DNA from: Lachnospira sp. UBA4346 | GTDB taxonomy: Bacteria > Bacillota > Clostridia > Lachnospirales > Lachnospiraceae | DNA length: 64,000 nucleotides | NCBI GenBank assembly: GCA_002394205.1 | Contig: DGTC01000068.1 | Span: 127,585-191,584 of the forward strand | Reading direction: 5' to 3' | Shown here: positions 55,309 through 63,102 of the stretch, piece after piece | Layout: each line of letters begins with the position of its first letter | Position numbering within the stretch: position 1 is the first letter of the stretch | The notes under the pieces: generated by a model | What the model saw: only the letters and a program-made list of their open reading frames with translations | Databases searched by the model: none | Told to the model about the DNA's origin: nothing | Translations under genes and position numbers: made by a program

Positions 55309-56556
55309 TTATAAATTCAGTTCCCAGTTGTGTGGGATTCTTGAAATACCTACATCTGTTACATTCGATACGACTTCGAACTTCATCGCCTGCTTGTAAT
55401 AATCAACCGGATTGCCTTCTCCATATTCAATCGTTATATCACACCAATACTGTCCTGGGATTAAATTCAAATCCGTAATAGCCACTTTAAAATTACCGTC
55501 TTTTTCCAAATCAAAATTCTTCATACGGTCAATTCTGGTATTCGTACCATAACACCACAATCCGTCATTCCGAAAGATTCCAAACCCAAATACCGCATCG
55601 GTTACTTTCTGTTCTACATGATAATCGAGATCTAAAATCATCTCATCTCCGGTCTTAAATGTTGACTGTTCATTACCGTCTTTATCTAACATTCGAATCG
55701 TTGTAAACTTTGCATCTTCACTGCCGTAACGCTTCTTGTTCTTATTGACATCGTTTCGCTCGTTCATTTCACGAATCTGCATATCCGTACGCTCCCGTTC
55801 CAAACGGTCGATACGCTGCTCATTCATATAATTTAAATATTCCATATGAACATCTTTCGGATTGCCCTCTAATGCAATATGTCCGTCGCGAATCCAGATA
55901 GAACGGTCACAAATCTGCTCAATCTGCCCCAACGAATGAGATACGATAACAATCGTCGTTCCTTCTGCTTTAATCTCTCTTAGTTTGTTAAAACATTTTG
56001 CCTGGAAATTGGCATCACCTACGGCTAAGATTTCATCAATTAATAAAATATCTGCATCTACATTAATGGCAACAGAAAATGCCAGTCTTGTATACATGCC
56101 GGAAGAATACGTACGAACCGGATTATCAATATATTCTTCCAACTCTGAGAATCGAATAATATCATCCAATCTGGCATCGATTTCTTTCTTCGTCAAACCA
56201 AAAATAGAAGCATTGGTATAAATATTTTCCCGTCCACTCATATCCGGGTGAAATCCAGCACCTAATTCGATCAAACTTGATACTCTTCCCTGCATCTCAA
56301 TTTCACCGGAATTCGGATAAATAATCTTCGTAAGCATCTTTAATGTGGTACTCTTACCACATCCATTTTTACCTACCAGACCAATTGCTTCTCCTTTTTT
56401 CACTTCAAAACTGACATTTTTTAATACATCTTTATTTTCATATCTGTTACGCTTCCAGAACAGCATTTTCTCTTTTAATTCTGTTCCTTTGTCGTAATAC
56501 ACTTTAAATGTTTTCGTAATATTTCTTACTTCTATTGCATTTCTTTCATCCATCAT
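55309..56556 (-). CDS. Polysaccharide ABC exporter ATPase with Wzt-C domain
   Basis: 415 residues. Walker A GKNGCGKST (62-70), signature YSSGMYTRL and Walker B ILLIDEILAVGD. The C-terminal extension (about 265-415; TIRMLDKDGNEQSTFKTGDE, PGQYWCDITIEYGEG) is a Wzt-C glycan-binding domain. The ATPase half is very similar to the one at 32460-33725, while the C-terminal half is clearly different, consistent with a different polymer. It pairs with the permease immediately upstream. The ribosome site is weak, so translation may depend on coupling. Confidence 0.92.
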   Translation of the reverse strand: MMDERNAIEVRNITKTFKVYYDKGTELKEKMLFWKRNRYENKDVLKNVSFEVKKGEAIGLVGKNGCGKSTTLKMLTKIIYPNSGEIEMQGRVSSLIELGAGFHPDMSGRENIYTNASIFGLTKKEIDARLDDIIRFSELEEYIDNPVRTYSSGMYTRLAFSVAINVDADILLIDEILAVGDANFQAKCFNKLREIKAEGTTIVIVSHSLGQIEQICDRSIWIRDGHIALEGNPKDVHMEYLNYMNEQRIDRLERERTDMQIREMNERNDVNKNKKRYGSEDAKFTTIRMLDKDGNEQSTFKTGDEMILDLDYHVEQKVTDAVFGFGIFRNDGLWCYGTNTRIDRMKNFDLEKDGNFKVAITDLNLIPGQYWCDITIEYGEGNPVDYYKQAMKFEVVSNVTDVGISRIPHNWELNL

Positions 56557-56593
56557 AATTCTAAACCGGCCTTTCTACCTCAACTTCGCACTT

Positions 56594-57370
56594 TTAGAAA
56601 TTCTCTGCAAAGCCCTTCTGGAGCTTACGGAATAACAACTCACCAATTACAATAAATACAACACCTGTACAGAATGCAAGCAGCAATGATGTCAGGTGTG
56701 GAATCTGCTTATAATACAGAATCTGTCTGTAAATTTCAATAACCGGTGTCAATGGATTCATTCGAAAAATTGGCAGTGCCCAATCCGGAACCATATCGCT
56801 TCCGTACATAACGGGTGTCATATACTGTAATGCCATAACTAAAATACCGAGAATATACTGTAAATCACGTAAATATACCGTCAATGAAGCAACAATTAAT
56901 GCAATACCAAGACATAATATGTACTGTACAATCATAACAACCGGCAGACACAAAACAGCGAGCGGATTGATTCCACGTCCACTAAAAATTAACACGACAA
57001 AAATGACAATAAATGTCAATAACATATTAACAAAACCACTTGTTACCGTTGCAATCGGAAGTACTTCTCGCGGAAAATAAATCTTTTTCACCATATCTTT
57101 TTCACGAAGAATACTTGTTGAGCCATCCTGAACACTCGATGCGAAAAACATCCATGGAACCAGTGCCACGAATAAGAATAAATAATACTGCTCATATCCG
57201 GCTCTCATAATAATTGAGAATACCAGTGTAAATACCATAAGCTGCAGCAATGGATTGATAAATGTCCATAAAAATCCAAGTACAGAGCCTTTATAACGTC
57301 CACGTAAATCTTTCTTAACCAGTGAGAAAATCATCTCTCTGTAATCATATAATTCCTTCAGCTGTTTCAC
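56594..57370 (-). CDS. Polysaccharide ABC exporter permease (Wzm-like)
   Basis: 258 residues with six membrane helices, ABC2 family: VKKDLRGRYKGSVLGFLWTF, MVKKIYFPREVLPIATVTSG, MTPVMYGSDMVPDW. The start is a GTG at 57370: GGAGG lies five bases upstream and the GTG overlaps the stop of the preceding gene as GTGA. An ATG at 57382 lacks a site. It exports the GDP-sugar-derived polymer with the ATPase encoded next. Homologous to the permease at 33725-34504. Confidence 0.91.
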   Translation of the reverse strand: MKQLKELYDYREMIFSLVKKDLRGRYKGSVLGFLWTFINPLLQLMVFTLVFSIIMRAGYEQYYLFLFVALVPWMFFASSVQDGSTSILREKDMVKKIYFPREVLPIATVTSGFVNMLLTFIVIFVVLIFSGRGINPLAVLCLPVVMIVQYILCLGIALIVASLTVYLRDLQYILGILVMALQYMTPVMYGSDMVPDWALPIFRMNPLTPVIEIYRQILYYKQIPHLTSLLLAFCTGVVFIVIGELLFRKLQKGFAENF

Positions 57371-58662
57371 TTTGCCCTCCATTCTAAAACACCGTTTTGT
57401 GCATAGATTTCATTTAATCGTTCTTCCACAATCGACACAGAACGTTCCATGCTCAGATGTTTTTTAATATGCGCCTGTGCATTTTCCCGAAGCGTCTGAT
57501 AAAATGCCTGATCTTCGTATAATTTTTTCATATACATCGCTGCCTGCGATACATCTGCATCTGCCCAGCGATACCCTTTCTTAAACGGTGGAAGATCCTT
57601 TTCTAATTCAATCATCTGATAATCAACCATGCATGCAACATCGCTGTTCATAAACTCTGTATTGGCAGACCAGTTCGTTGCGATTGTCGGCGTTCCAAGC
57701 AACATTGCTTCTGCAAGCACAAGCCCGAATCCTTCTGCACGATGCAGCGATACGAAAACATCGACACACTTTGTCAGACTGTTGACTTCCTTCTTTGAGA
57801 ATGTCCCCGTGATGATATAAATATTATCATATCCGTCTAACACCGAATGAATATACTCGATGTCCTTTTGACTCTGCTCTAACTCGTTAATCTTAATAAC
57901 AATACCGACATCCTTATTATCTCTGCCAAATGCCTGCTTAAATGCTGCAATCGTTCCCAGTGGATTCTTACGCTCCATAATACTTCCACTGTCAAACATC
58001 ATTAAGAACAAAAACTTGTCCTCCGGAAGTCCGAAGTGCTTTCTGTCAAATGCATCATCAACCGGTGCGCTGATACAATACGGAACCGTACGAACCGGCT
58101 TGTCTGTATATTTACGCAATGTATTTGAAATAAATTCTGCCGGTGTCCAGATTTCATCCACCAGATGAATACTTCCTAACCATTCCTGTGGAAAATCTTC
58201 TAACTCCCACAGCCAGTATGCAATATTATAATGATAATCCCAGTATGCCTTGCCAAGATCCATATAACACAGCGAAAACTCACTGGCATTGACATGAATC
58301 AGATTGATTCCGTACGGAGCTTCTGTGGTAATCTGCGCCTCATAAGTCCTATCGGTCATACTTCCTCCCGGCGGAACAAAAAAGTTATTAATTGTAAAGG
58401 CACTTGCACTATTTGTTAAAATATTTGCAATCAAACGGGTACTCTGTCCTAAGCCATTATCTCCCCGAATATTTCCGACAAGGTTAATTCCCTTGTCAAA
58501 CCGTTCCGGTTCAAACGGTGCAATCTCAACCTGTTCTACATCTTTCATATTCTTTGCGACCACACGTGCTTTCATCGCACGCAAAAACTTCGCTGGCACA
58601 ATCTTTGTCAACACCGGTCTTAATGCATTTGCGGTGTCTAATGCAAATTTTGAAAAGCTCAT
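57367..58662 (-). CDS. GT4 family glycosyltransferase
   Basis: 431 residues. An unusual N-terminal ~55 residues (basic, LRAMKARVVAKNMKDVEQVE) precede the GT-B core: INLVGNIRGDNGLGQSTRL, IAYWLWELEDFPQEW, VDEIWTPAEFISNTLR, FLFLMMFDSGSIMERKNPLG and SLHRAEGFGLVLAEAMLLGTP (E-x7-E). The ELExFP, DEIWTPS-type motifs mark a subgroup common in multidomain O-antigen transferases. Cytoplasmic chain-building role inferred. The stop overlaps the wzm start by four bases. AAAGGA precedes ATG by five bases. Confidence 0.87.
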   Translation of the reverse strand: MSFSKFALDTANALRPVLTKIVPAKFLRAMKARVVAKNMKDVEQVEIAPFEPERFDKGINLVGNIRGDNGLGQSTRLIANILTNSASAFTINNFFVPPGGSMTDRTYEAQITTEAPYGINLIHVNASEFSLCYMDLGKAYWDYHYNIAYWLWELEDFPQEWLGSIHLVDEIWTPAEFISNTLRKYTDKPVRTVPYCISAPVDDAFDRKHFGLPEDKFLFLMMFDSGSIMERKNPLGTIAAFKQAFGRDNKDVGIVIKINELEQSQKDIEYIHSVLDGYDNIYIITGTFSKKEVNSLTKCVDVFVSLHRAEGFGLVLAEAMLLGTPTIATNWSANTEFMNSDVACMVDYQMIELEKDLPPFKKGYRWADADVSQAAMYMKKLYEDQAFYQTLRENAQAHIKKHLSMERSVSIVEERLNEIYAQNGVLEWRAK

Positions 58663-58709
58663 ATTTATCCTTTCGCTGACACAATGTTCAGCTTACTTTC
58701 TCTTGTTTT

Positions 58710-59810
58710 CTATGATTCTGTTCCGACATTCTCCTCAATAAATGTACGCACAATATTTCCTAATTTTGCCGGTGCAAACTGTTCCACAACCTCTTTATAA
58801 GTCTGCGTACATACATCCGAATGAAATTGCAGCATCGCCTGTGCAAGATTCTCAATCTGCGTATGTTCTGAACCGTTTAAATCAAATTCATTGACACATG
58901 GTCCAATCAGTTCGTCATAAATATCTAAATTACTAATCAGAATCGGCTTACAAAACTTCATTGCCTCAATAACCGGCATTCCAAACCCTTCTGCCTTCGA
59001 CGGAAATACAAAGCAGGAACAATTGGCAAACAGCTGATGCTTCTTCTCATGCGTCACATAATCTAAATATTCAATGCCCGGTGTCGCCTGCATCGTTTGC
59101 TCTAGGAGCTGCCGAATATCCTCTTCCTGCATTTTTCCTGCAAGAATCAGCTTCTTTTCTCCCCCTAACTGTCTGTAACGCGGGTATGCTTTTAATAACA
59201 AATCAACACCCTTTCGTTTCTCCATATTGCCAATATAGAGCAAATATCCTTTATCTGCCGTTTCATACTTTGCCTTATGCGGATTCGCAATAATATATGC
59301 GTTACAGTGTGCAATCTTCTTTGCATTCGGAAATATCTTTTCTGTTGTCTTTCTTGTCTGTTCTGAATTATACAGAATCATATCCGTGTACTTTAATGTC
59401 TTTTTTAGGCTGTACTTAAAATACATGCTGTATATTCTTCCAAAATACTCCACATATTCAATCGGAAACATATCGTGAATTGTAATCATCGTCTTAAAAC
59501 TTCCTTTTAGGCGAATCGGAATCACGGTATTTACTTCCCAAAAAATATCCGGCTGAATCTCATTTAACTGTTTCTGGATAAATGCAAAATATCCATATAC
59601 GCCGGCACTTCTGTACGTAGCTTTTCCCTGCGTGCGTACTTCTACGCCCTGCTTCTCAAAATATTTAATGTATTCACTTTCTGCCACATCCGATAACAGA
59701 ACAAATTCAAATTCCGGATATTTTATGAGTTCTTTCAGAAAGTCATTCAAATACATTCCCACGCCACTCGGTCTGCTGCCAAGCGTTCGTGCATCTACTG
59801 CAATTTTCAT
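58710..59810 (-). CDS. GT4 family glycosyltransferase (mannosyl/rhamnosyl type)
   Basis: 366 residues: MKIAVDARTLGSRPSGVGMY at the N terminus, TIHDMFPIEYVEYFG, LYNSEQTRKTTEKI, YLLYIGNMEKRKGVDLLLKA, FVFPSKAEGFGMPVIEAMKF (E-x7-E) and SNLDIYDELIG. The DAR...SGVG(R/M)Y opening and the IHD...P motif are shared with WbpY/WbpX-like GDP-sugar transferases. First gene of the large ABC-export operon. GAGGA lies six bases before ATG. Confidence 0.87.
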   Translation of the reverse strand: MKIAVDARTLGSRPSGVGMYLNDFLKELIKYPEFEFVLLSDVAESEYIKYFEKQGVEVRTQGKATYRSAGVYGYFAFIQKQLNEIQPDIFWEVNTVIPIRLKGSFKTMITIHDMFPIEYVEYFGRIYSMYFKYSLKKTLKYTDMILYNSEQTRKTTEKIFPNAKKIAHCNAYIIANPHKAKYETADKGYLLYIGNMEKRKGVDLLLKAYPRYRQLGGEKKLILAGKMQEEDIRQLLEQTMQATPGIEYLDYVTHEKKHQLFANCSCFVFPSKAEGFGMPVIEAMKFCKPILISNLDIYDELIGPCVNEFDLNGSEHTQIENLAQAMLQFHSDVCTQTYKEVVEQFAPAKLGNIVRTFIEENVGTES

Positions 59811-59866
59811 AACAGTTCCTCATTCTATATTTAAACTTATCGGTCTTTTTCATTATTGCCATATTA

Positions 59867-59904
59867 TTTCCACTTCATACACCATAATACAGCAAGAAGT
59901 GAAA
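59867..59904 (-). promoter_or_regulatory. Leader hairpin of the ABC-export operon
   Basis: TTTCACTTC pairs with GAAGTGGAAA (one bulge) in the middle of the leader of about 127 bases. No T tract follows, so it is not a terminator. Confidence 0.35.
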
Positions 59905-59944
59905 ATACGGAAAGTTCTACTCTCCCTTATAAACATTACTCCTT

Positions 59945-59973
59945 ATAGTATCAAATATGGCTATTATTGTCAA
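59945..59973 (-). promoter_or_regulatory. Consensus promoter of the ABC-export (D-rhamnan-type) operon
   Basis: TTGACA (59973-59968) and TACTAT (59950-59945) with a 17-base spacer on the minus strand. The -35 hexamer overlaps the stop codon of the DUF3783 gene. Confidence 0.87.
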
Positions 59974-60371
59974 TTTTTGGGAAGTTTCTCATATTGTGCT
60001 TTCTCAAATGCCATATGTGCCAGAAGCCGATTCACAGTCCATTCCTGATTGCTTTTTGTCCCTACCGCTTTGTAAGTAATCATCAAATTCTTGCGCCGCA
60101 CTTCTAACAGCAACCGGTCCATGTGTTTTTCCGTAAAGTCACTCATTAACAGTAACGACTCCTTTGTCAATGACATTCTATCCTGTGAACGCTTTAACAA
60201 AGGCATCTGTGCAATTCCTTCTTTATAAAATGGCAAATTTAACAATTCCTTCACGGTAAAAGATTTCTGCGTCTCATTTACACAAATCACACCGATATGC
60301 ATCTGTGAACATATTGTATTGATTTCTCGAATCTGCATATCATTCATTCCAATTAAAAGGACCTTTTCCAT
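59970..60371 (-). CDS. DUF3783 family protein
   Basis: 133 residues from ATG 60371 with GGAGG five bases upstream (a longer frame to 60437 covers the promoter). The N terminus EKVLLIGMNDMQIREINTIC and the later LMSDFTEKHMDRLLLEVRRK region resemble the small DUF3783 proteins of Clostridia, whose function is not known. No signal or membrane segment. It is transcribed separately from its own promoter and no terminator separates it from the glycan operon. Confidence 0.7.
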   Translation of the reverse strand: MEKVLLIGMNDMQIREINTICSQMHIGVICVNETQKSFTVKELLNLPFYKEGIAQMPLLKRSQDRMSLTKESLLLMSDFTEKHMDRLLLEVRRKNLMITYKAVGTKSNQEWTVNRLLAHMAFEKAQYEKLPKN

Positions 60372-60459
60372 CATTTCCTCCTGCCATATAATGTTGTTCT
60401 CTGTATCATTTTGCCTGAACTTCTGACAAAATATCAAATTTCGTCTGCAATCTTACTAT

Positions 60460-60487
60460 ATTATACACATGGCAGACAGATAATCAA
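60460..60487 (-). promoter_or_regulatory. Promoter of the DUF3783 gene
   Basis: TTGATT and TATAAT with a 16-base spacer on the minus strand, about 90 bases before the ATG. Confidence 0.7.
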
Positions 60488-60586
60488 TCTATTTATCAAA
60501 TCCCCGCCAGCATCCTCTTTTTCCTGCCTTTTCAACGTAATTTCCAAGAACAACAGCACACAACGATATTACACTACACACCTCTC

Positions 60587-60615
60587 TTGAATCTTTTCTG
60601 TACTTTCCGTATACT
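60587..60615 (+). promoter_or_regulatory. Promoter of the MerR-methyltransferase gene
   Basis: TTGAAT and TATACT with a 17-base spacer, 41 bases before the ATG. The spacing is normal, not the 19-20 bases of classic MerR-activated promoters. It is divergent from the DUF3783 promoter 100 bases away. Confidence 0.7.
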
Positions 60616-60656
60616 AACTAATAAGTGATATGTTCAAAATACTAGGAGGAACTGCT

Positions 60657-61880
60657 ATGAAACGAGAAGGATTCTATACATCTGGAGAATTTGCAAAAAA
60701 AGCACATGTGTCCGTGCGCACCATTCGTTTTTATGATAAACAAAACATCTTAAAGCCTTCTGATGTCAGTGAATCGGGCACACGTTTTTATTCTGATGAA
60801 GATTTTGTTCGTTTACAGCAGATTCTGCTATTGAAATATTTAGGATTTTCTCTTGCAGAAATCAAACAAATGACCATTGACCACAGCGACGTTGCCGAAT
60901 TATCACGCTCTTTAAAATTACAACAGCAGCTTATTTCCGATAAAATTGAACAATTCCAGCTCATCCGACAGGCAATTGAAAATACGGCACACACGCTGGA
61001 AACTGAGAAAACACTGGATTGGTCGCAGATGCTCGAACTGATTCACTTAACCAGTATGGAAAACAGTCTGCAATTACAATATCAGAACGCCAATAACATT
61101 TCTGCCAGAATTCATTTACACGATATGTATTCTACCAATCCGATGGGGTGGTTTCCCTGGGTGTATTCTAATCTTGCTTTGACTTCTCAGATGAATGTGT
61201 TAGAAATCGGATGCGGAAGCGGTGCTTTATGGACTACGAACAGAGAACTGCTTCCCGATGATATTTCGATTGTACTTTCCGATATTTCTGAAGGAATGTT
61301 GCGTGACAGCAGGCGTTACCTGCTTCAGTGCGAAGATGCGCTCCTGCAAAAAAATATTCATTTGTCATCACCGCATTTTTCTTTTCAGGCAATCGACTGT
61401 CACTCGATTCCCTATCCGGACGCTTCCTTTGATTATGTCATTGCAAACCACGTGTTGTTTTACTGCGACAATCTTGCACAGGTATTTGCCGAAATCGCAC
61501 GTATCTTAAAGCCAAATGGAATCTTTATGTGCAGTACGTATAGTGGAAAACATATGCAGGAAATCAGCCAGCTTGTCACCAAATTTGATGCGAGAATTGT
61601 TCTGTCTGCCCAGAATCTCTATGAACAGTTTGGCTTAGAAAACGGTAAAGAATTACTCACACCTTACTTTAAAGACATTGCGCTGAACATGTATGAGGAT
61701 TCCCTGCTTGTTGACCGCCCGGAACCTTTAATTGAATATATCTTATCGTGTCATGGCAATCAGAATCAATATTTACTCGACCGTTACTTAGCCTTCCGCA
61801 ATTTCGTCAATGAAAAGCTGGAAAAACCATTTTTTATTACCAAAGAGGCCGGATTATTTTTAAGTCATCCCAAAAAATAA
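60657..61880 (+). CDS. MerR-family regulator fused to a SAM-dependent methyltransferase
   Basis: 407 residues from ATG 60657, with AGGAGG seven bases upstream (a longer frame begins at 60630). The N-terminal MerR winged helix (about 1-70; YTSGEFAKKAHVSVRTIRFY, then FVRLQQILLLKYLGFSLAEI) continues into a coiled dimerisation helix (to about 120). The C-terminal class I methyltransferase domain (about 165-330) has motif I VLEIGCGSGALW (about 181), SDISEGMLRDSR and the Methyltransf_11-like SFDYVIANHVLFYC. It probably senses or modifies a small molecule and controls nearby genes; the ligand is unknown. Confidence 0.87.
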   Translation: MKREGFYTSGEFAKKAHVSVRTIRFYDKQNILKPSDVSESGTRFYSDEDFVRLQQILLLKYLGFSLAEIKQMTIDHSDVAELSRSLKLQQQLISDKIEQFQLIRQAIENTAHTLETEKTLDWSQMLELIHLTSMENSLQLQYQNANNISARIHLHDMYSTNPMGWFPWVYSNLALTSQMNVLEIGCGSGALWTTNRELLPDDISIVLSDISEGMLRDSRRYLLQCEDALLQKNIHLSSPHFSFQAIDCHSIPYPDASFDYVIANHVLFYCDNLAQVFAEIARILKPNGIFMCSTYSGKHMQEISQLVTKFDARIVLSAQNLYEQFGLENGKELLTPYFKDIALNMYEDSLLVDRPEPLIEYILSCHGNQNQYLLDRYLAFRNFVNEKLEKPFFITKEAGLFLSHPKK

Positions 61881-61948
61881 GTGTCAAATTGCACAAGTCG
61901 AAACCCGCACGCCGTTGTAAACGCACTTGTGACTGAATCTACAAAAGC

Positions 61949-62003
61949 CACCTGCAAAATCAAATATACAAAATGAAGATTTCAAAAATTTTACTTGCAG
62001 GTG
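61949..62003 (+). promoter_or_regulatory. Long stem upstream of rfbA, mutually exclusive with the palindrome
   Basis: CACCTGCAA (61949-61957) and TTGCAGGTG (61995-62003) are perfect nine-base inverted arms. The second arm shares GGTG with the palindrome at 62000-62016, so only one structure can form at a time. The rest of 61881-62107 shows CACAAGT/ACTTGTG arms near 61901-61930 and no gene. Confidence 0.35.
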
Positions 62004-62030
62004 ACGTAACGTCACCCTTTATGCTATAAC
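62000..62030 (+). promoter_or_regulatory. rfbA promoter with overlapping palindromic operator candidate
   Basis: The extended -10 TGC-TATAAC (62022-62030) lies 18 bases from GTGACG (62001-62006). The perfect palindrome GGTGACGTAACGTCACC (62000-62016; eight-base arms around one A) covers the -35 region, as a repressor or activator site would. Confidence 0.55.
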
Positions 62031-62107
62031 CAAATGGTGGGAATATATGTGATTTGCAAAACGCTATTTCCCATAACACAATGAAACGAAGAGATTGGAG
62101 TTATTTT

Positions 62108-63004
62108 ATGAAAGGTATTATTTTAGCCGGCGGTTCCGGCACACGTTTATATCCGCTTACAAAAGTAACATCAAAGCAGTTACTTCCTATTTATGATAAG
62201 CCAATGATTTATTATCCAATGTCTGTATTGATGAATGCAGGTATCCGTGATATTTTAATCATTTCTACCCCTCAGGATACACCTCGTTTTGAAGAACTTT
62301 TAGGCGACGGACATCAGTTTGGTGTCAATTTATCTTACGCCGTACAGCCAAGCCCGGACGGACTTGCGCAAGCCTTTATTATCGGCGAAGAATTCATTGG
62401 CAATGACTCTGTTGCCATGGTATTAGGCGATAATATTTTTGCAGGTCACGGTCTGATTAAACGTCTTAACCAGGCAGTTTCCAATGCAGAAAATGGCAAA
62501 GGTGCAACTGTATTTGGTTATTATGTGGATGATCCGGAACGTTTCGGTATCGTAGAATTTGATGAAAATAAGAAGGCGGTATCTATCGAAGAGAAACCGG
62601 AACATCCAAAGAGCAACTACTGTGTAACCGGTCTGTATTTCTATGACAATGATGTCGTAAAATACGCAAAGGAATTAAAACCAAGTGCCCGTGGTGAATT
62701 AGAAATTACCGATTTGAACCGCATTTACTTAGAAAAGAATCTGTTAAATGTTGAATTACTCGGTCAGGGATTCACATGGCTCGATACGGGTACACACGAA
62801 AGCCTTGTGGAAGCAACAAACTTTGTTAAGACTGTGGAAACACACCAGCACCGTAAGATTGCCTGCTTAGAGGAAATCGCATATTTAAACGGCTGGATTT
62901 CAAAAGAAGATGTTCTTGCAGCTTATGAAGTATTAAAAAAGAACCAGTATGGTCAGTATTTGATGGATGTATTAGACGGAAAATACATTGACGTATTACA
63001 TTAA
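62108..63004 (+). CDS. rfbA: Glucose-1-phosphate thymidylyltransferase
   Basis: 298 residues from ATG 62108, with GGAG seven bases upstream (the frame extends to 62054). The N-terminal motif KGIILAGGSGTRLYPLTKVT, then SKQLLPIYDKPMIYYPMS, VLGDNIFAGHG and FTWLDTGTHESLVEA are diagnostic for RmlA. It makes dTDP-glucose, the first step to dTDP-L-rhamnose. Followed after 98 bases by rfbB. Confidence 0.97.
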   Translation: MKGIILAGGSGTRLYPLTKVTSKQLLPIYDKPMIYYPMSVLMNAGIRDILIISTPQDTPRFEELLGDGHQFGVNLSYAVQPSPDGLAQAFIIGEEFIGNDSVAMVLGDNIFAGHGLIKRLNQAVSNAENGKGATVFGYYVDDPERFGIVEFDENKKAVSIEEKPEHPKSNYCVTGLYFYDNDVVKYAKELKPSARGELEITDLNRIYLEKNLLNVELLGQGFTWLDTGTHESLVEATNFVKTVETHQHRKIACLEEIAYLNGWISKEDVLAAYEVLKKNQYGQYLMDVLDGKYIDVLH

Positions 63005-63102
63005 TCCGCAATGTTTAAATAAGATTTGTGCGCATTTTTATCTGCGAATCTTACAATACAACTATATTTAATAAATGAATCAAAGAAATGGAGATTGTGA
63101 AA

